From Prorocentrum cordatum (taxonomy: Eukaryota > Sar > Dinophyceae > Prorocentrales > Prorocentraceae), in assembly GCA_963575745.1 (NCBI GenBank), contig CAUYUJ010022059.1:429823-493822 (forward strand): a stretch of DNA of 64,000 nucleotides. The letters run 5' to 3'. The notes under the pieces are model-generated. The model ran no database searches. It was given only the letters and a program-made list of their open reading frames with translations, and was not told the DNA's origin. The position numbers were made by a program, and so were the translations under genes. Positions 41,861-54,077 of the stretch are shown in pieces (positions within the stretch are counted from its first letter, which is position 1; the number at the start of each line of letters is the position of its first letter).

Positions 41861-42794
41861 ACGTAGCGAGAAGACACATCCTTCCATCATCCCCCAGGCG
41901 TTCTCGAGCCCTTCTCTCCCACACTTTGGGAGGGAGATGTCCTCCAACCTCGCCCCGGTCCCTAAAACCGAGATCCGCGCTCGCCCCAGGAATGGAGCGG
42001 AACCGTAGGAAGCAGCTCCCATTGACCAGGAAAGAACCGAAATTCAGGTCGGCCCTCCCTCCAGCAATTAGAGAGCCGGGGCGCGAAGATAATTGCTCTT
42101 TGCGATGCTTCGCGCGTCGTTGTCTGAACTGGGGAGCCGCCTCTCTCCAGGGGGGTGCGCGAGGGTGCGAAGGTGACCGCGCATCGCGGGGCCTGGCCCG
42201 CGATGCTTGGCGACCTAGGATTTAGGAAAGGAACAGGGACGAGGATGATTGACAGCAGTTTCAGTTAGTACAAGGCTCGCTGTCGGTCCCGAGGCGAAAG
42301 TTGTGGTGTCAGGTTTGATGTCGATCGCAGTCTGCCCAGCCGCTGTTCGTTTCGGACGTCAGTCACTTTTGGATATCGTCACCATGCTCGCCATGAAAGA
42401 TATGGAAAATTGTCAGTTTTCGGGCACCCAGGGCCTTTCCCTGGCCCCCGAACCGTCAAACAGCAATTCAGGATGGTTGGTTCTGGGGACAGGCCACGGT
42501 ATGTCGGACCTGTCTCTGCCAGGACTTGTTTCATGCCAATAGTGTTTGTTGTTCTTATCTCGTCTGGGAACGAGAAACGTGATAACATACAAGTTTGTAA
42601 GTCCGCGCTGATTTTTCGTGTTGAAGTTGAAACCCCTCTTGTCTGCGCCTCCGGCGCCACCAGGGGAGAGGGGATAAGAAGGGTCCAGTGCCGACTCAAG
42701 AGATCCTTGCGGGTATCCGAAAGTTTCTGAGTACGTTGATTTTGTTCCCAGCGCTCCAATGTTGTTGGGTCCTTGGTTTGAATCCGCAGTTCCG
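41861..42794. other. no recognisable feature
   Basis: Mixed-composition DNA with short frames only. Confidence 0.4.
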
Positions 42795-42796
42795 CG

Positions 42797-43062
42797 AGTC
42801 GCCCAACTCCTCCCCCTCCTCCCTGCCCCTGCCCTCCAGATGGCCGTCTCGGCACACCCCTGACACGTTCCGTGTCTCTTAGAGCTCCACTTATGGTCTC
42901 AGTGTGCCCGTGAGACTGCGGGCCCGCGCCCATGTCGGCACACCACTCGCGAGGATCGTGGGCCACAGGCAGCTCCACCTTCGGTCTCAGCGGGTACAGC
43001 CGCATGTGGGCCCGCGTCCATTTCGACACACCCCTCATGAGGATCGAAGCTATCGAACTGCG
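42797..43062 (+). repeat. tandem duplication, 88-bp spacing
   Basis: CTCCACTTATGGTCTCAG at 42885 and CTCCACCTTCGGTCTCAG at 42973 begin two related units containing GGGCCCGCG and CACACC...GAGGATCG. A partial third unit precedes them. Confidence 0.7.
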
Positions 43063-43144
43063 TGTTCCCCCAGCCATTGTGGAAACCCTCTTGGGAACAC
43101 GTGGATGATTAAAAAGAAGAGGAAAGGTAGGATAAACGAAGAGG

Positions 43145-43520
43145 ATGAGGCTTCTTTGAGGTTTCTTCGGGCACTCTGTGGGGCCTGCTGTGAGCTTCCT
43201 GGGGGCCTCTTGGAGGCCTCTTGGAGGCTTCCTTGGGCTTTTTAGAGGCCTTCCAAGGTTCTCTAGGAAGCTGTTTGGCTGTCTGAAGGCGTTCTTGGCC
43301 CGTCGGAAGCCATCCTGGGGGCCTTTGGGCCGACTTGGGACTTTCTGGGGGCGATTCACAGCGGTCCTTGGGGTCGTCTTGGGGGCGTCTTTGGCCGTCA
43401 GGACGCCATCTCGGGGGCCTCGGACGCTCTTGAAGCGATCGTGGTGTTGGTGTCAGTGGCCATCTTGGGTTGCCGGAAAGCCGAAAATGCACAAACGTCA
43501 ACATCTCTCAAAAGCACACG
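43145..43520 (+). repeat. isolated copy of the 46.8-51.5 kb array unit
   Basis: GGGGCCTCTTGGAGGCCTCTTGG-type steps are followed by GGTTGCCGGAAAGCCGAAAATG and GGCAAATCAATG, the same unit order as in the array. Confidence 0.75.
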
Positions 43521-43579
43521 GCAAATCAATGTTTTCGGGGACTTACGTTATTGCCCTTCAATATATCGGGCTGTCGTGA

Positions 43580-44360
43580 CCAGTTTCTGAGATGGCAATC
43601 GTCGCTGCCATCCTGGTTCCAGAGCTTCAGCGCGCCGAGGGCCCGGCGCCACCTGGCATGGTGGCGGGCCTCTGCGCAGCCGCGGCGGCGGCGTTCCCCG
43701 CCGCGCTGCGCGCCCCCGCCGCCCCAGGTGCTGGCGGCGGCCGCGGGCGTGAATGTGGCGACGGAGACGCCGCAAGGCGCGGCCCTCCGACAACGACGCT
43801 GGCGCAGCCCCCGCGCCACCTCCCGCGGCCCCGCCGCCGGCCGAGGGGGCCCAGCCCCGCCCCGTCGACCTCCACGAGGCGCTAGCCGACCAGCCGCGCG
43901 GGGAGGTGGAGGGCACCCCCTCGCCGAGCGTGGAGACGGCCGGCCCCCCGACCCCCGACGGACAACGCGCGGGCGATCGCTGTGGAGAGGAACGAGCAGG
44001 GCGCCCGCTTCAACGAGTGGCGCCGCGCGGCCGGGGAGAGCAGCGCGGAGGCCAGCCCGATCGTGCGCGGCATGCTGAAATGCCAGATCACGATCTTCCG
44101 ACTGGCGGGGGCGTCCGACGCCCTGGCCATTGGCGGGCTGGCCTGCCCGTGGGCGGCGGCGCCGAGTGGCCCAGATCAGCGAGGCCAATCTCGCGGCGCC
44201 ATGACAGCCAGCCGCATTGGGCGATGGCAAGTTCCTCTAGCACGTACCTGACCGGGGCGCGCGGCCATTTCGATGCGGCGCGGCCCAAGGGCGCAGCCGC
44301 GCGTCGGCGCCGGCCGGCCGCGGCGCCTGCGGCGCGGCGGGCGCGCTCCCAGATGCCCCT
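43580..44360 (+). other. GC-rich stretch with a possible coding fragment
   Basis: A frame at 43960-44190 reads NARAIAVERNEQGARFNEWR and then SPIVRGMLKCQITIFRLAG, which looks protein-like. A preceding frame (43753-43955) ends in a C-rich run where a shift would join them. No family is recognised. Confidence 0.3.
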
Positions 44361-44990
44361 CCCTCCAGAAATCTGGGGTGCGCGAACAGGCGTTTGAGAT
44401 CTGGGGATCGACAGGTGCACGCTCCAATCTGGGGGGCCCAACTCTGAAGTTAGAACCTGGTCCTGCTACCCAAAATGCGGGGGGCGGCAGATCCGTATCG
44501 GGGGGGCGATGCGCGCCCAAATCTGGGGCGCGGCCAGTCCAGATCTGGCGGGCGAGCATCATATTGCAGTCGCATGAAGTTTGACGCCCTTTCGCATCGC
44601 AAAGCGTTCGGATCTGAACTGTGACGAAACTTCCGACAAATGATGGCGGTGCCTATGATATCATAACCCAAGCAGCTATGAGGTCTGGTCAGCCTTACGA
44701 TGCGGAGTGCGTCTGAAGTTTGTCAAACTTCCGATCTGATGTCTGTCTTGCGCTCGACGAGCTTCAGGCGACGGCGCATCGCACTTCAGTCGCATAGGGG
44801 AAGCGACCGGTCCATATCTGGGGGCGGCTGATCTGCATCTGGGGAGCGATAACCCTTCACATTCTGGGTAGCGGCTGAGTCTGAAGATTGGTTGGGTTCA
44901 CCTGATTTTGACGCCGTGCCAGTATTTGGGAAGTCCCCCTGATTCAATCCCGCCCCCCAGATTCCCGGAGAGCGGGGCGCCCTGGCTGGG
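44360..44990. repeat. foldback region rich in ATCTGGGG
   Basis: AATCTGGGGGGC at about 44425 and its inverse near 44950, TGCTACCCAAAATG at 44465 and the inverse CATTCTGGGTAGC at 44860, and GCAGTCGCATGAAG near 44570 all lie in an inverted layout about a centre near 44680. The arms are imperfect. Confidence 0.5.
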
Positions 44991-46850
44991 GGCGGGCGGC
45001 CTGGCCCGCGCCGGGGCAAAGGATGGCGTCGAAGGTGGCGGCGGCGGTCGCGGTCGTGGACGGAGGGCGATGTCTGGCGAGACGACGGCCGCCGCCCTGC
45101 CGGACGCAATGCCTGGGTCGGGGCCGCCCCCCCAGCTTCGCGGCAGAGGCCGCGCGCGGCCGGCAGGCGTTCCCGGCCCCTGAGTTGCGCGAGCTGGACG
45201 CCAGCGTCGCGGCCCACCGCGGCCGTCGCGTCGGCCACGGGTTCGGCGGCTTGCGCGCGATGGCGCGCCCAGCCTGAGGTCGATGCACGCGGTGATCGGC
45301 GGCGGCCGTTGGCGCCGCTCTGCCTGGCCGCGAGCGGCCGCGTGGCGGAGCCGCAGCGCGAGGCGCAACGGCGCCCAGCTTCTGGCGGCGAGCCGGGGCG
45401 GCCTGGGCGGCGCGGGCGATGCGCAGCAACGTCGCGCGCGACTGCCGCGGGGCTGAGGCGGCAACGACCAGTTGGCCCACGCGACGCTGACTTCGAGGGC
45501 CTCATAGCGCGTCTCCCTTTGGAGGTGGGCGACACTGCGCTGCGGTCTAGTCCAACCGCGTGCGGACCCTGTCCTGAAGCGCCAGCGGCGGGCCCGCGTC
45601 GGCCTTGCGGAGCGCCCGATGAAGGTCGGCCCAGCGCGGACGTCGACCAGGTCTGGCCCTTCTTCGCCTAGAAAGGCGATCGCCAGCAGCGCATTAGGGG
45701 CGGCCGCCCGCAATTGACCGTTCAAGAGCCCGCCGGGCGTCAACATGTTCGGCGGCGACGGGCTCAGCCGCGTCGAGCGGGCGACGCCGCCCGCCGCGGA
45801 CGAGGCCACCGAGGAAGCAAATGTGCTCGCTGGCCTCGAGACCTGGCCGGGCGTCAGCGCCGTGAAGGACTGCGCCCGTCGACTGGCTGCTCGAGGGCAG
45901 CCCAGGGCCCCAAGAGTTCGTCGGGCGCCCGCTCCTACAGGCCGCCGACCCGGGGCCGGCGCGTCTGGGCGGGGCGTTGCTGGGCCAGCTGGGGCCAGAC
46001 GCTCGTGCACCCGCCAGCTAGGGCGCTGCCGATGGGCTGGCTGCGCTCGCTGCGTTTCGCGGGCGGCGAACTCGCGCCGTGCGCTGAGGGTCCCCGAGCT
46101 GCAGGTTGCCCCCCCGACGACGGATCGCGGTCCGCCCCTCGTCCTGGGCGGCCCCTACTCTGCGGACCAGTGCATTTACGCGGGCCACGCCGCTGCGTCG
46201 GGCGCGGCGGAGGGGCGGGCCCTCCGCGGGCCGGAGGCCGCCACCTCGTCTTTCGGCGGGGTCGCGCTCGGGGTCCACGAGACAGCCGCGGCGGACGCGG
46301 GCGCATTCGCCCGGCGCCGCGATGGCTCTGGCGAGCTCCAGCTCCAACGGGCGAAGGAGGCCTCGGGGCCGCCGACGCGGCGCGGCGCCCCTCCTGCCCA
46401 TGCGCATTGGGGGAGGCATCGACTACCTTCCATCGCTCTGTCGGCGTTGCCGGGTTTGCCCCGGGCCTGTCTGCTTCCCCGTCGTGGCCGCGCTTGTTTC
46501 GGCTGAACTGGCAGACCCGCCAGCCATTTGCATTTAGTTGCGCGGCACTTATCGGCATCGAATGCACGCCGCGCTCCGACGCAGCAGCGCGGCAGCATTG
46601 CGCTCTTTTTCCTGCCTCGCGCCCGCGTGGGCCCGAGCGCAACTGGCATGTGCCAGGATGCCCTTCGGGAGGCTGAAAGGGCACAAGCGCCACCCGGCGG
46701 GCGCACTCAGGCCTGCGTTGCTAGCAGATGGCCTGCCGGGGGAACAAACATGCACATATGAATTCGATCGGAATCGCTAGCCAGGCCCCCCAGTCGGGCG
46801 CGCCCCTCCTTTGAAGTTCCCGTGGCCAACGTCGCAGGCCGACCTCGCAA
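44991..46850. other. GC-rich DNA with long frames on both strands
   Basis: Frames of up to 370 codons exist on the minus strand and 320 on the plus strand, overlapping each other. Neither shows a recognisable domain, so I do not call a gene. Composition alone (few stop codons at high GC) could explain them. Confidence 0.4.
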
Positions 46851-49800
46851 CAGAAGATGTTCTCTACCGATGGGGGAGAAGAACCTGATTTGGGCCTTCT
46901 GCGGATTTCCTGGGGGTCCTCATGGGGGCCTCTCGCAGGCCTCTTGGTCGATCTAGGGTGCCCCGGGCGGGCCCGCTTTGCCAGCATATTGTGGCATTTT
47001 GGCTTCTCTAGGGAACATCGTAGCCGTCTTGGTGGCCGCCATCTTGTGGAGGACCAATTGAGACCGAAGTTCGTGCGGTTTCCTGAGTGGCCGGCCAAGT
47101 AGGCCGAGACCTTATTGGGAGTTAGTTCGAAAACCAAAACGAACCTACCGCTTGGCAAGCCAGGCGCCCCTCGGGGGTGGCGGATCGAAGACGCTTGCGG
47201 CGAATCGCCCCCCCCCCCCCCCTTTCGGGCTACCCCTTCGTGGCCAAACCAAATCTTGGGTTTCGTCGGGCAGTCTTGGAGGCCTTTGGGGGATTTCTCG
47301 GGCCGTCCTGGGCCATGTTGAGGCCATCTCATGCCATCTTGGATGCATATTTGGCAGCTTTGGGAACATATTGTAACCATCTTGGGCCCTCTTGGGGCAT
47401 CTTGGTCGTGTTGGAAGCCATCTTGAGCGTCTGGGAGGCCTCTTCAGCAGTCTTTGAGCACTCGTGGGGCCGTTTCGGCGGCTTCTTAGGCCGTCAAGGG
47501 GGGCATGTTGGAAACCTATGTTGCGATGTTGGGGTTACCTTGGGGGTCAGCTGGGCCGTCGCAAGGCCGACAAAGTCAATCAAACACCGACGGAAAAGCT
47601 ACGTGCTTGACCTCCTCAGGCATTCCTCTAGGTCATCCTGGAGGCCCTGTGGGTCGTTTGGGGGGCCTCTTGCGGGCGTTTTGTGTCGTCTTGGGCCATG
47701 TTGAAGCCATCTGGGGCAGTCTTGAGTGTATATTGGGCCATTTTGCGGCCATCCTGAGCTCTGTCGGGCCTTCTTTGGTCGCCATGGAGGCTTATTGGCA
47801 TCATCTTGGAAGCCGCCCTCGGTAATTTTAGCGGTGTTAGAGGCGATTTGACAATTGCAAGGTGGGTTTTGAAGAGCTTACCTGGTGGCAGGCTGGTTGG
47901 GTCGAGACCCCATTGGGAGTTCAAAAGACACAGCAAGTTCAGCACCGTGCACCGTTGTGGCAAACCGCAGGGGGCGGCGGATCGAAGACGCCTAGGGCGA
48001 ATCACCACCGCCCCCTGCATTTTGGGATACGTATATGTGGCCAAGCGTTTGGGCAACAGTTGGTCAAGCTATTGGGCCATGCGTTCCTCCATCCGTTGCG
48101 GAAACCCTTCGAGTACACGCGGGAAGGGAAGAGGAATTGGGAGCCTATTGGGTCATTATTGGGGCCTCTTGGGTGCTTCCTAGGAGTTCCTCTTGCAGGC
48201 TTATTGGGGCCTCCTTCGGCCTCTTTGGGGCCTTTGGGGGTTTCTTGGGGGCCCCTGTGGCTATTTTAAGGCGTCATTGGCCCGTCAGATGCTGTCGGAA
48301 GCAGTCTTGGGAGCCTCTTTGGGCTGTCTTGGGGCGCTTCAGGGTTGGAGGCTTCTTGGGTCGTCTTGGAGCCCTTTGGAGGCTGTCTTGGGAGCCTCTT
48401 GGGCCGTCCTGGGGCTGGCTATCGTGGAGGCCTCTTGGGCGATCTTGGGGCAATCTGGACGCATCTCAGGCCGTCTTGGGACGTCGGAAGGCAATTTTGA
48501 AGCACATGCCAAAATCCATCAAATGCCTAAGGGATATCAATGATGTTGGCCTCTTCTAGCCTTTCTGGAGGATTTCTGAGAGGCCTCTTTCTGTCTGTCT
48601 CGGGCTCTCTTGGGCCATCCCGGTGGTCTTGAAGGCATTTTGGAACCGTCTAGCAGCCCATCTTGCGGCCGTCTTGAAGGCCGTTTTGGAGGCCATCTTG
48701 GCCGTCTTGGAGGCTGTCTTAAGGCCAACTTGCAGGGGGAGGGTGATGATGGGCGCGTCTTCGGGGTGGCTGGCGGCGGACAGGGCCGAAGCCCAGCCGA
48801 AGCCCCAGAGGATGTTCTTTAGGAAGGAACAAAAACATCCAGACATCTACAGTGCCAAGAAACATCTGGCTTGCCTCCAGGGTGCCCTGGGTTTCTCGGG
48901 TTTCGATTGTTTTGCTGTGGAAAGCGTGACGGCAGTGACGGCCCCCAACAAAAAATCGACGGACGTCCTGGGGACTCAGGGTTGGGTTTTTTGTGGAAGG
49001 TTTCTTGTTGTCGAGTTCCTATTGTAGGACGCCGTGCACCCCAGTGGCAAACCACAGGGGGCGGCGGATCGAAGACGATTACGGCGGATCACCGCCGCCC
49101 CCTGCCTTTTTGGAAGCGCCTATGTGGCCGAACGTCGAGGCCAGACCTGCCAAGCTATCGGACCATGTGCTCCCCGAATCGGTTTGGAAAGCCTTTGAGG
49201 AACACGTGGGCATCTTGAAGGTCATCTTCTTGGCCGTGTGGAGGCCATTTGGACCCTTTCGGGCCTTCTTGGAGGACGTCTTGGAGGGCTCTTGGGCCGT
49301 CTTGGAGGCCATCGTGAGCGTTTTGGAGGCCACTTGGGCCGTCTTGGGGGCCTCTTGGGCTCGTCTTGGGCCTCTTGGGCGATCTCTGGGGGCACTCGGG
49401 CCGTCTCGGGCCGTCGGAAGGCAGAAAAAAAGCAAATGCCACAATCCTTCAAAAACTCATGGGAAATCAATGATGTTGGCCTTCTCGGCCCTTCCTGGAG
49501 GCCCTCTTGGAAGCCTCTTGGGCCGTGTTGGGCCATCTTAGGGCCATCTTCGGACGTTTGGGTGGGATGCTGGCCGGGCCGACGCCGTCGGAAGCCGTTT
49601 GGGGGGCCCCTCTGGGCCGACTTGGGGCCCTCTTGGAATGCTCCAGGGCCGTCTTGGAGGCCATCTTGAGCGTCTTCAAAGCCTCCTGGGCCGTCTTGGA
49701 GGCCTCTTGGGGCCGTCTTGGGAGCCTCTTGGGCCGTTCTGGGGCCATCCTGGAGGCCTCTTGGGCGATCTTTGGGCGATCTTTGGGGGCTCGTGGGCCG

Positions 49801-51507
49801 TATCGGGCCTTCGGATGGCCGAATAGAAGCAACTGTCAAAATCTTTCAAAAACCTAAGGAACATCCATACTTGTGGCCTTTTCCTGGCCTTCCTGGAGGC
49901 CCTCTCGGAGGCCTCTTGGGCCGTCTTGGGCCAGCTTCGAGCCAACTTCGGCCATCTTGGTGGGCTCCTGGCCCGTCGGAAGCCGTTTGGGGGGCCACTC
50001 TGGGCCGACTTGGGGCCCTGTTGGGGTGCTCCAGGGCCGTCTTAGAGGCCATCATCTTGGGCGTCTTGGAGGCCTCTTGGGTCGTCTTTGTGCCCTCTTG
50101 GGGGCCTCTTGGCCAGTCCTGAGGTCATCTTGGATGCCTCTTGGGCGCTGTGGGGGCGATCTTGGGGGCCTCTTGGGCCGTCTTGGGTCGTCGGAAAGCC
50201 GAAAATGAGCAAATACGAAAAACCGTTTAACACCCAAGGAAAATCAATGAGTTAGGCGTCTTCGGGCCTTCCTGGAGGACCTCTTGGAGGCCTCTTGGGC
50301 GTCTTGGAGGCCTCTTGAGCACCTCTTGGGCCGCCTTGGGCCGTCTTGGAAGTTTCTTGGGCGGACTTGGAGGCCATCTTGGACCATCTTGGAGGCAATC
50401 TTGGAGGCCATCTTGGGCCAACGTGGAGGCCATCTTCAGCCGTCTTGGAGGAACAATTTGGGAAATCCTGCTCCGTGGCAATCCTCCCGGGACCCTGGCG
50501 GGACGGGCCGAAGCCCCAGGGGGAGTTCTTTTGGAAAAGAGCACACACCAAAACCGAGAGGGTTTAGCACGACAGGGGGCGGCGGATCGAAGACGCCTAC
50601 GGCGAATCACCGCCGCCCCCCTGCCTTTTTGGAAGCCTTTTTGGAAGCGCCTTTGAGGCCGACAGTTGGGCCAGAGCTTGGCCAAGCTATCGGGCCAGTT
50701 GTTCCCCGAGTCGGTTTGGAAAAACTTCGGAACGCATTGGGGAGCAAGAAGAGGAGGAGGGGGAGGATGAGGAAACACAAAGAGGAGGAGGAGGAGGAGG
50801 AGGAGGAGGAGGAGGAGGAGGAGGAGGCCTCTTGGGCGCCTCTTGGGGTACTCCTGGGGCCTCCTGGGAGCTTCCTGAGGGCCTCTTGACTGGTTTTTGG
50901 GGGCCTTTGGGAGCTTCTTGAGGGCCTCTTTGGCCGTCTTAGGGCGTTCCTGGCTTGTCTGACGCCGTCGGCAGCCGTCTTGGGGGCCTGTCTGGGTGGT
51001 CTTGGGGCTCTCTTGGGGTATGAGAGGTGTTCTTAGAGGCAATCTTGGGCGTGTTGGAGGCCTCTTGGGCCGTTTTGGGGCCCTCTTGGGGCCGTCTTGG
51101 GAGCCTTGTGGGCCGTCATGGGGCCATCGTGGAGGCCTCTTGGGCAATCTTGGGGGCCTCTTGCGCCGTCTTGAGCCGTCTTGCCGTCGGAATCCCGAAA
51201 GAAGCAACCGCCCAAATCTATCAAAACCTTAGGACAATCAATGATTTTGGCCTCGTCGTGCCCTCCTGGAAGACCTCTTGGACGCCTTTTGGCCCGTCTT
51301 GGAGGCCTCTTGGGCCGCCTTGGGCCATCTTGAGGCCTTCTTAGGCCGTTTTGGTGCATCTTGAGCCGTTTTGGATGCATCTTGGGGCTATCTTCGCCGT
51401 CTTGCAGGCCATTTTGGCTGTTTGGGAGGCCCCTTGGGCCCTCTTGGGGCCGTCTTGGGGGCCTCTTGGGCCGTCATGGGGCCATCTTGGCGGCCTCGTG
51501 GGCGATC
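46851..51507 (+). repeat. higher-order repeat array based on GGCCGTCTTGGAGGCCTCTTGG steps
   Basis: 4.6 kb of 10-12-bp steps (CTTGGGCCGT, CTTGGAGGCC, CATCTTGGAG) organised in longer units. Unit landmarks are GCCGTCGGAAGGC...AAAATC...AAATCAATGATGTTGGCC (near 47545, 48480, 49406, 49805, 50190, 51175) and the palindromic core described separately. A (GAG)n run occupies 50770-50826. Long minus-strand frames of Lys-Arg-Pro-Pro type are readings of the repeat. Confidence 0.9.
47160..50740 (+). repeat. palindromic core element in the array, four copies
   Basis: CAGGGGGCGGCGGATCGAAG, then ACGGCGAATCA, then CCGCCGCCCCCTG form a hairpin of about 13 bp stem at 47969-48018, 49054-49104 and 50573-50624, with a degenerate copy at 47165-47225. 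Each is followed by GGAAGC...TATGTGGCC, a GGCCAAGCTATCGGGCCA-type stretch and CCGAATCGGTTTGGAAA. Confidence 0.8.
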
Positions 51508-52230
51508 TAGTTTGAAGGGGGCCGGGAGGCCCGTCCAGAAGGTTCGCTTCAGGCGAAGCGCAGCTCCAGCTCTGTTGCATCGTAGTAGCGATAGTCCCAG
51601 TCGGAGGAGGTCGTCGCGGGAGCGACGGGGCATCTCAAGCGAAGGATGTTTTCGGTCTCGATGGCAAGTCTTATGCCTCGCAATGGGGCGCAATCATATG
51701 TTGGCGGCCGGCCGATTGAACACAAACGGCCGCGGACAAACGCTCGCTATCTTTCGCCCTTGTCCCAGCTCAATTTAGAGTCGGGGGGGATGGACAGCAA
51801 GCACGATCTACACAAAAGGCAGCAAAAGGCGGGTTTGTAAGGAAGGTGAACCCGCACGCAAGTTGCCTTGCGAACGCATTGTTGTGCAAGCGATTACTCC
51901 TCAGGCGGCCTCAGGCGATGCTGTCTGGCCAGCCCGATAAGGAGTATGACGTTTTCAGTTATGCTTGAAGGATTGCGTGCGTCCCATGACGTGTAGGAAC
52001 ATATCTCTGTCAATGCTCCCTTTTGGTGACCGTCCGCGTTCACGTTGTGAATATCACACCGCTGGATGTTATGAACGATTCCTCGCTCCACCATCTGTCG
52101 TATCCAAATGATGTGTCCCGAAAGAGTACAATCAGTCGGTTTCCTCTGGTCGTTGTTTGACAAGGACTTGCAAACATATTCAGCATCTTTGGTCAAAGCG
52201 ACCTTAATGCTCAGGCCACCCATCTCCAGT
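51508..52230 (-). mobile_element. 5'-truncated copy of element B family (copy 2)
   Basis: The reverse complement aligns with 21430-22172: the RNase H end first, then the block with CCCCCCGACTCTAAA, GGGACTATCGCTACTACG and the terminal GCTTCGCCTGAAGCGAA hairpin. It begins abruptly near 52230 and ends against the array at 51507. Truncation at the 5' side fits incomplete reverse transcription or deletion. Confidence 0.85.
51894..52223 (-). pseudogene. RNase H C-terminal end, element B copy 2
   Basis: The minus-strand frame reads MGGLSIKVALTKDAEYVCKS and then ADGHQKGALTEICSYTSWDA, closely similar to element B's RNase H end. About 110 codons remain. Confidence 0.8.
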
Positions 52231-52485
52231 ATATGTGTGTATATATATGTATGTTTTCTCCGAGTGGTTCATGCCCCAGGAAACGCCCAAATAAACGGCC
52301 AGCCGTCCGTGGACTCCGTAGTCATCTTGTGTTCGAGGGCCCGGGGGGGTGCTCCCCCGAGGCCCGCTCTCAGGAGTTTGAGCCTGGAGCTCCGTTCCCC
52401 TGCTGGTGCCTCTTCGGCGCCTCCCCGGGCACCAGCAGGCCATGGCGGCCGGGCGCGTGTTCGGTGGGCCGGCAGAGGCGTGAGT
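52231..52485 (+). other. junction between element B copy 2 and the methyltransferase element
   Basis: Non-coding. It includes TATATGTGTGTATATATATG at 52230-52250 and a GC-rich leader just before the first ATG of the next element. Confidence 0.4.
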
Positions 52486-54077
52486 ATGGCATCTGAAGAC
52501 GAGCCAGCACGCTTGGCGCGGCCAGGGCTATGGATCAACACAGAGCACGCGCCGGAGGTCCTGGACGCGTTGGAGCTCGCAGCAGGCGACCTGGTGCAGG
52601 TCGGGGTGCTGGGCGCCAATTGGGCCCCGCAGGGTTCCGAGATCGTCCGCGTCGTTGGGGTGCCGACTCTCGACCAGGAAGGCTTCTTTCTCGAGATCGA
52701 GAGCTTGGGCGCTTCAGACGCGCACTTCGAGTGGCACGCCCGAGCTCGGGGGGAGAGCGGAGCTCGGGCGGACGACGCCCTGCTGCACGTGTGCGCCGTG
52801 GAGGCGAAGGCTTGTCGAGCGACAGGGGCTGCAGGATCGGCAGTCGAGCACGTCAACCTGATCCGCCTGATAAGCGAGGAGGAGGCGCTCGAGCTGTTGC
52901 AGAGCTGGGGATGCGAGCAGCCCCCTGGAGCCAGCGGCGCGGGGGAAACGGCCGGCGGGCCGTCAGGCAGCGGGTTAAGGCGGCGCCAGCGGCACTCAGG
53001 CCTGGGCGGCGGAGGGCGTTGCCAGCACTGAGCCCGCGCCCAGAGATCGGGCCGACCGACGACGAGGAGGGCAGCGAGGAGGTGCCGGGGGCCCTCGAGG
53101 AGCAGCCGGGGCCGCCTGCCGAGCCTCGCCGCGCGCGGGAGCTGCTGCCGCTGCCTGGCCCGCGGAGCACGGGGCGCGCTCGCGCCGCCCTGCCGATGCC
53201 TCGTGGTCGCCGCGCCCCGCGAGAGGACGAGCAGCCTCGTTCGAGGAGCGGGGGGCGCGGGGGTGGCGACCCGCTGGACGAGGCTTGGGGGGGCCTGCGT
53301 GGATCCGCCGACGGCGGCAAAACGGCCGCGCTGCTGCAGCGCCGAGGGGGGCCAGGCGCCGAGGATCGCTTGCCGGAGCCTCAGGGTGTTCGCAGCAGCC
53401 AGGACGCGCAGACCGCGCTGGCGGTGCGCGCCGCCGAGAAGGCTGCTGCAGGGAGGCCCTCGCGGGACCGCGCGGCGAGGAGTTCGTTCGAGCGGCAGCT
53501 GTGCGAGAGATTGTTGGGGCGGAGGGCCCTGACTGGCGACCGCGAGTCGGATGGCGAGCAGGTGGGCGATTCGGAGCACGAGATGGACACGGACTCGCGG
53601 GACGCGAAGGGGCGGCACGACCACTTCATCGAGCTGGCCGTTCGGAAGCCTGGACTGCTGCTCAAGAACGGACTGGAGCAGCTGAGGAGGCAGTTCGCTG
53701 GGCGGGGGCCGTCGGGCGAGCTGCCAGCGTGCTGCACGGCGTTCCTCGACGCGGTGCTCTTCCTCGAGCACGGGCCGAAGGCCATCGGCGCGGCCGAGGC
53801 GCGGCTGCTGCGGACGCTCGCACGCGCGCTGGACCTGGCTCTGGAGGGACAGACCGCGCAGGCGCTGGGCGTGGTGATGCAGGAGCTCAAGGCACGAACC
53901 CTTGCCATCAAGGCTGGAGGCTGGCACGCGGCGCAGTGGCTTGCCTTGGCGCCGATGGATGCCGAGCCGCGCGCCGCCTCGAGGACGGAGGAGACTGTGG
54001 CGAGAAGGGTCGCGCACGCCGAACTCAGGAGGGAAGAGCTCTCGGCAAAGCTGCATCTGAAGAAGAGCTCTCTCTAG
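52486..54077 (+). pseudogene. gag-like ORF of element D (frameshifted)
   Basis: The ATG at 52486 opens a frame reading LARPGLWINTEHAPEVLDAL and EHVNLIRLISEEEALELLQSW. This stops at 53031. The protein-like reading continues in the next frame from about 53040 (EIGPTDDEEGSEEVPGALEE) to a TAG at 54077. That second half contains KGRHDHFIELAVRKPGLLLK and a long helical part with LRTLARALDLALEGQTAQAL, resembling a capsid-like helical domain. No zinc knuckle is seen. The shift lies at about 52960-53040. It could be an ancestral programmed shift or decay. Confidence 0.55.

Noticed and set aside
44898-46010. Minus-strand frame of 370 codons and overlapping plus-strand frames
   Set aside because: High GC leaves few stops on both strands; no domain or splice-bounded exon supports either.
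46857-51207. Minus-strand frames with Lys-Arg-Pro-Pro-Arg-Arg-Pro repeats
   Set aside because: They are readings of the 10-12-bp array steps, with no start context or domain.
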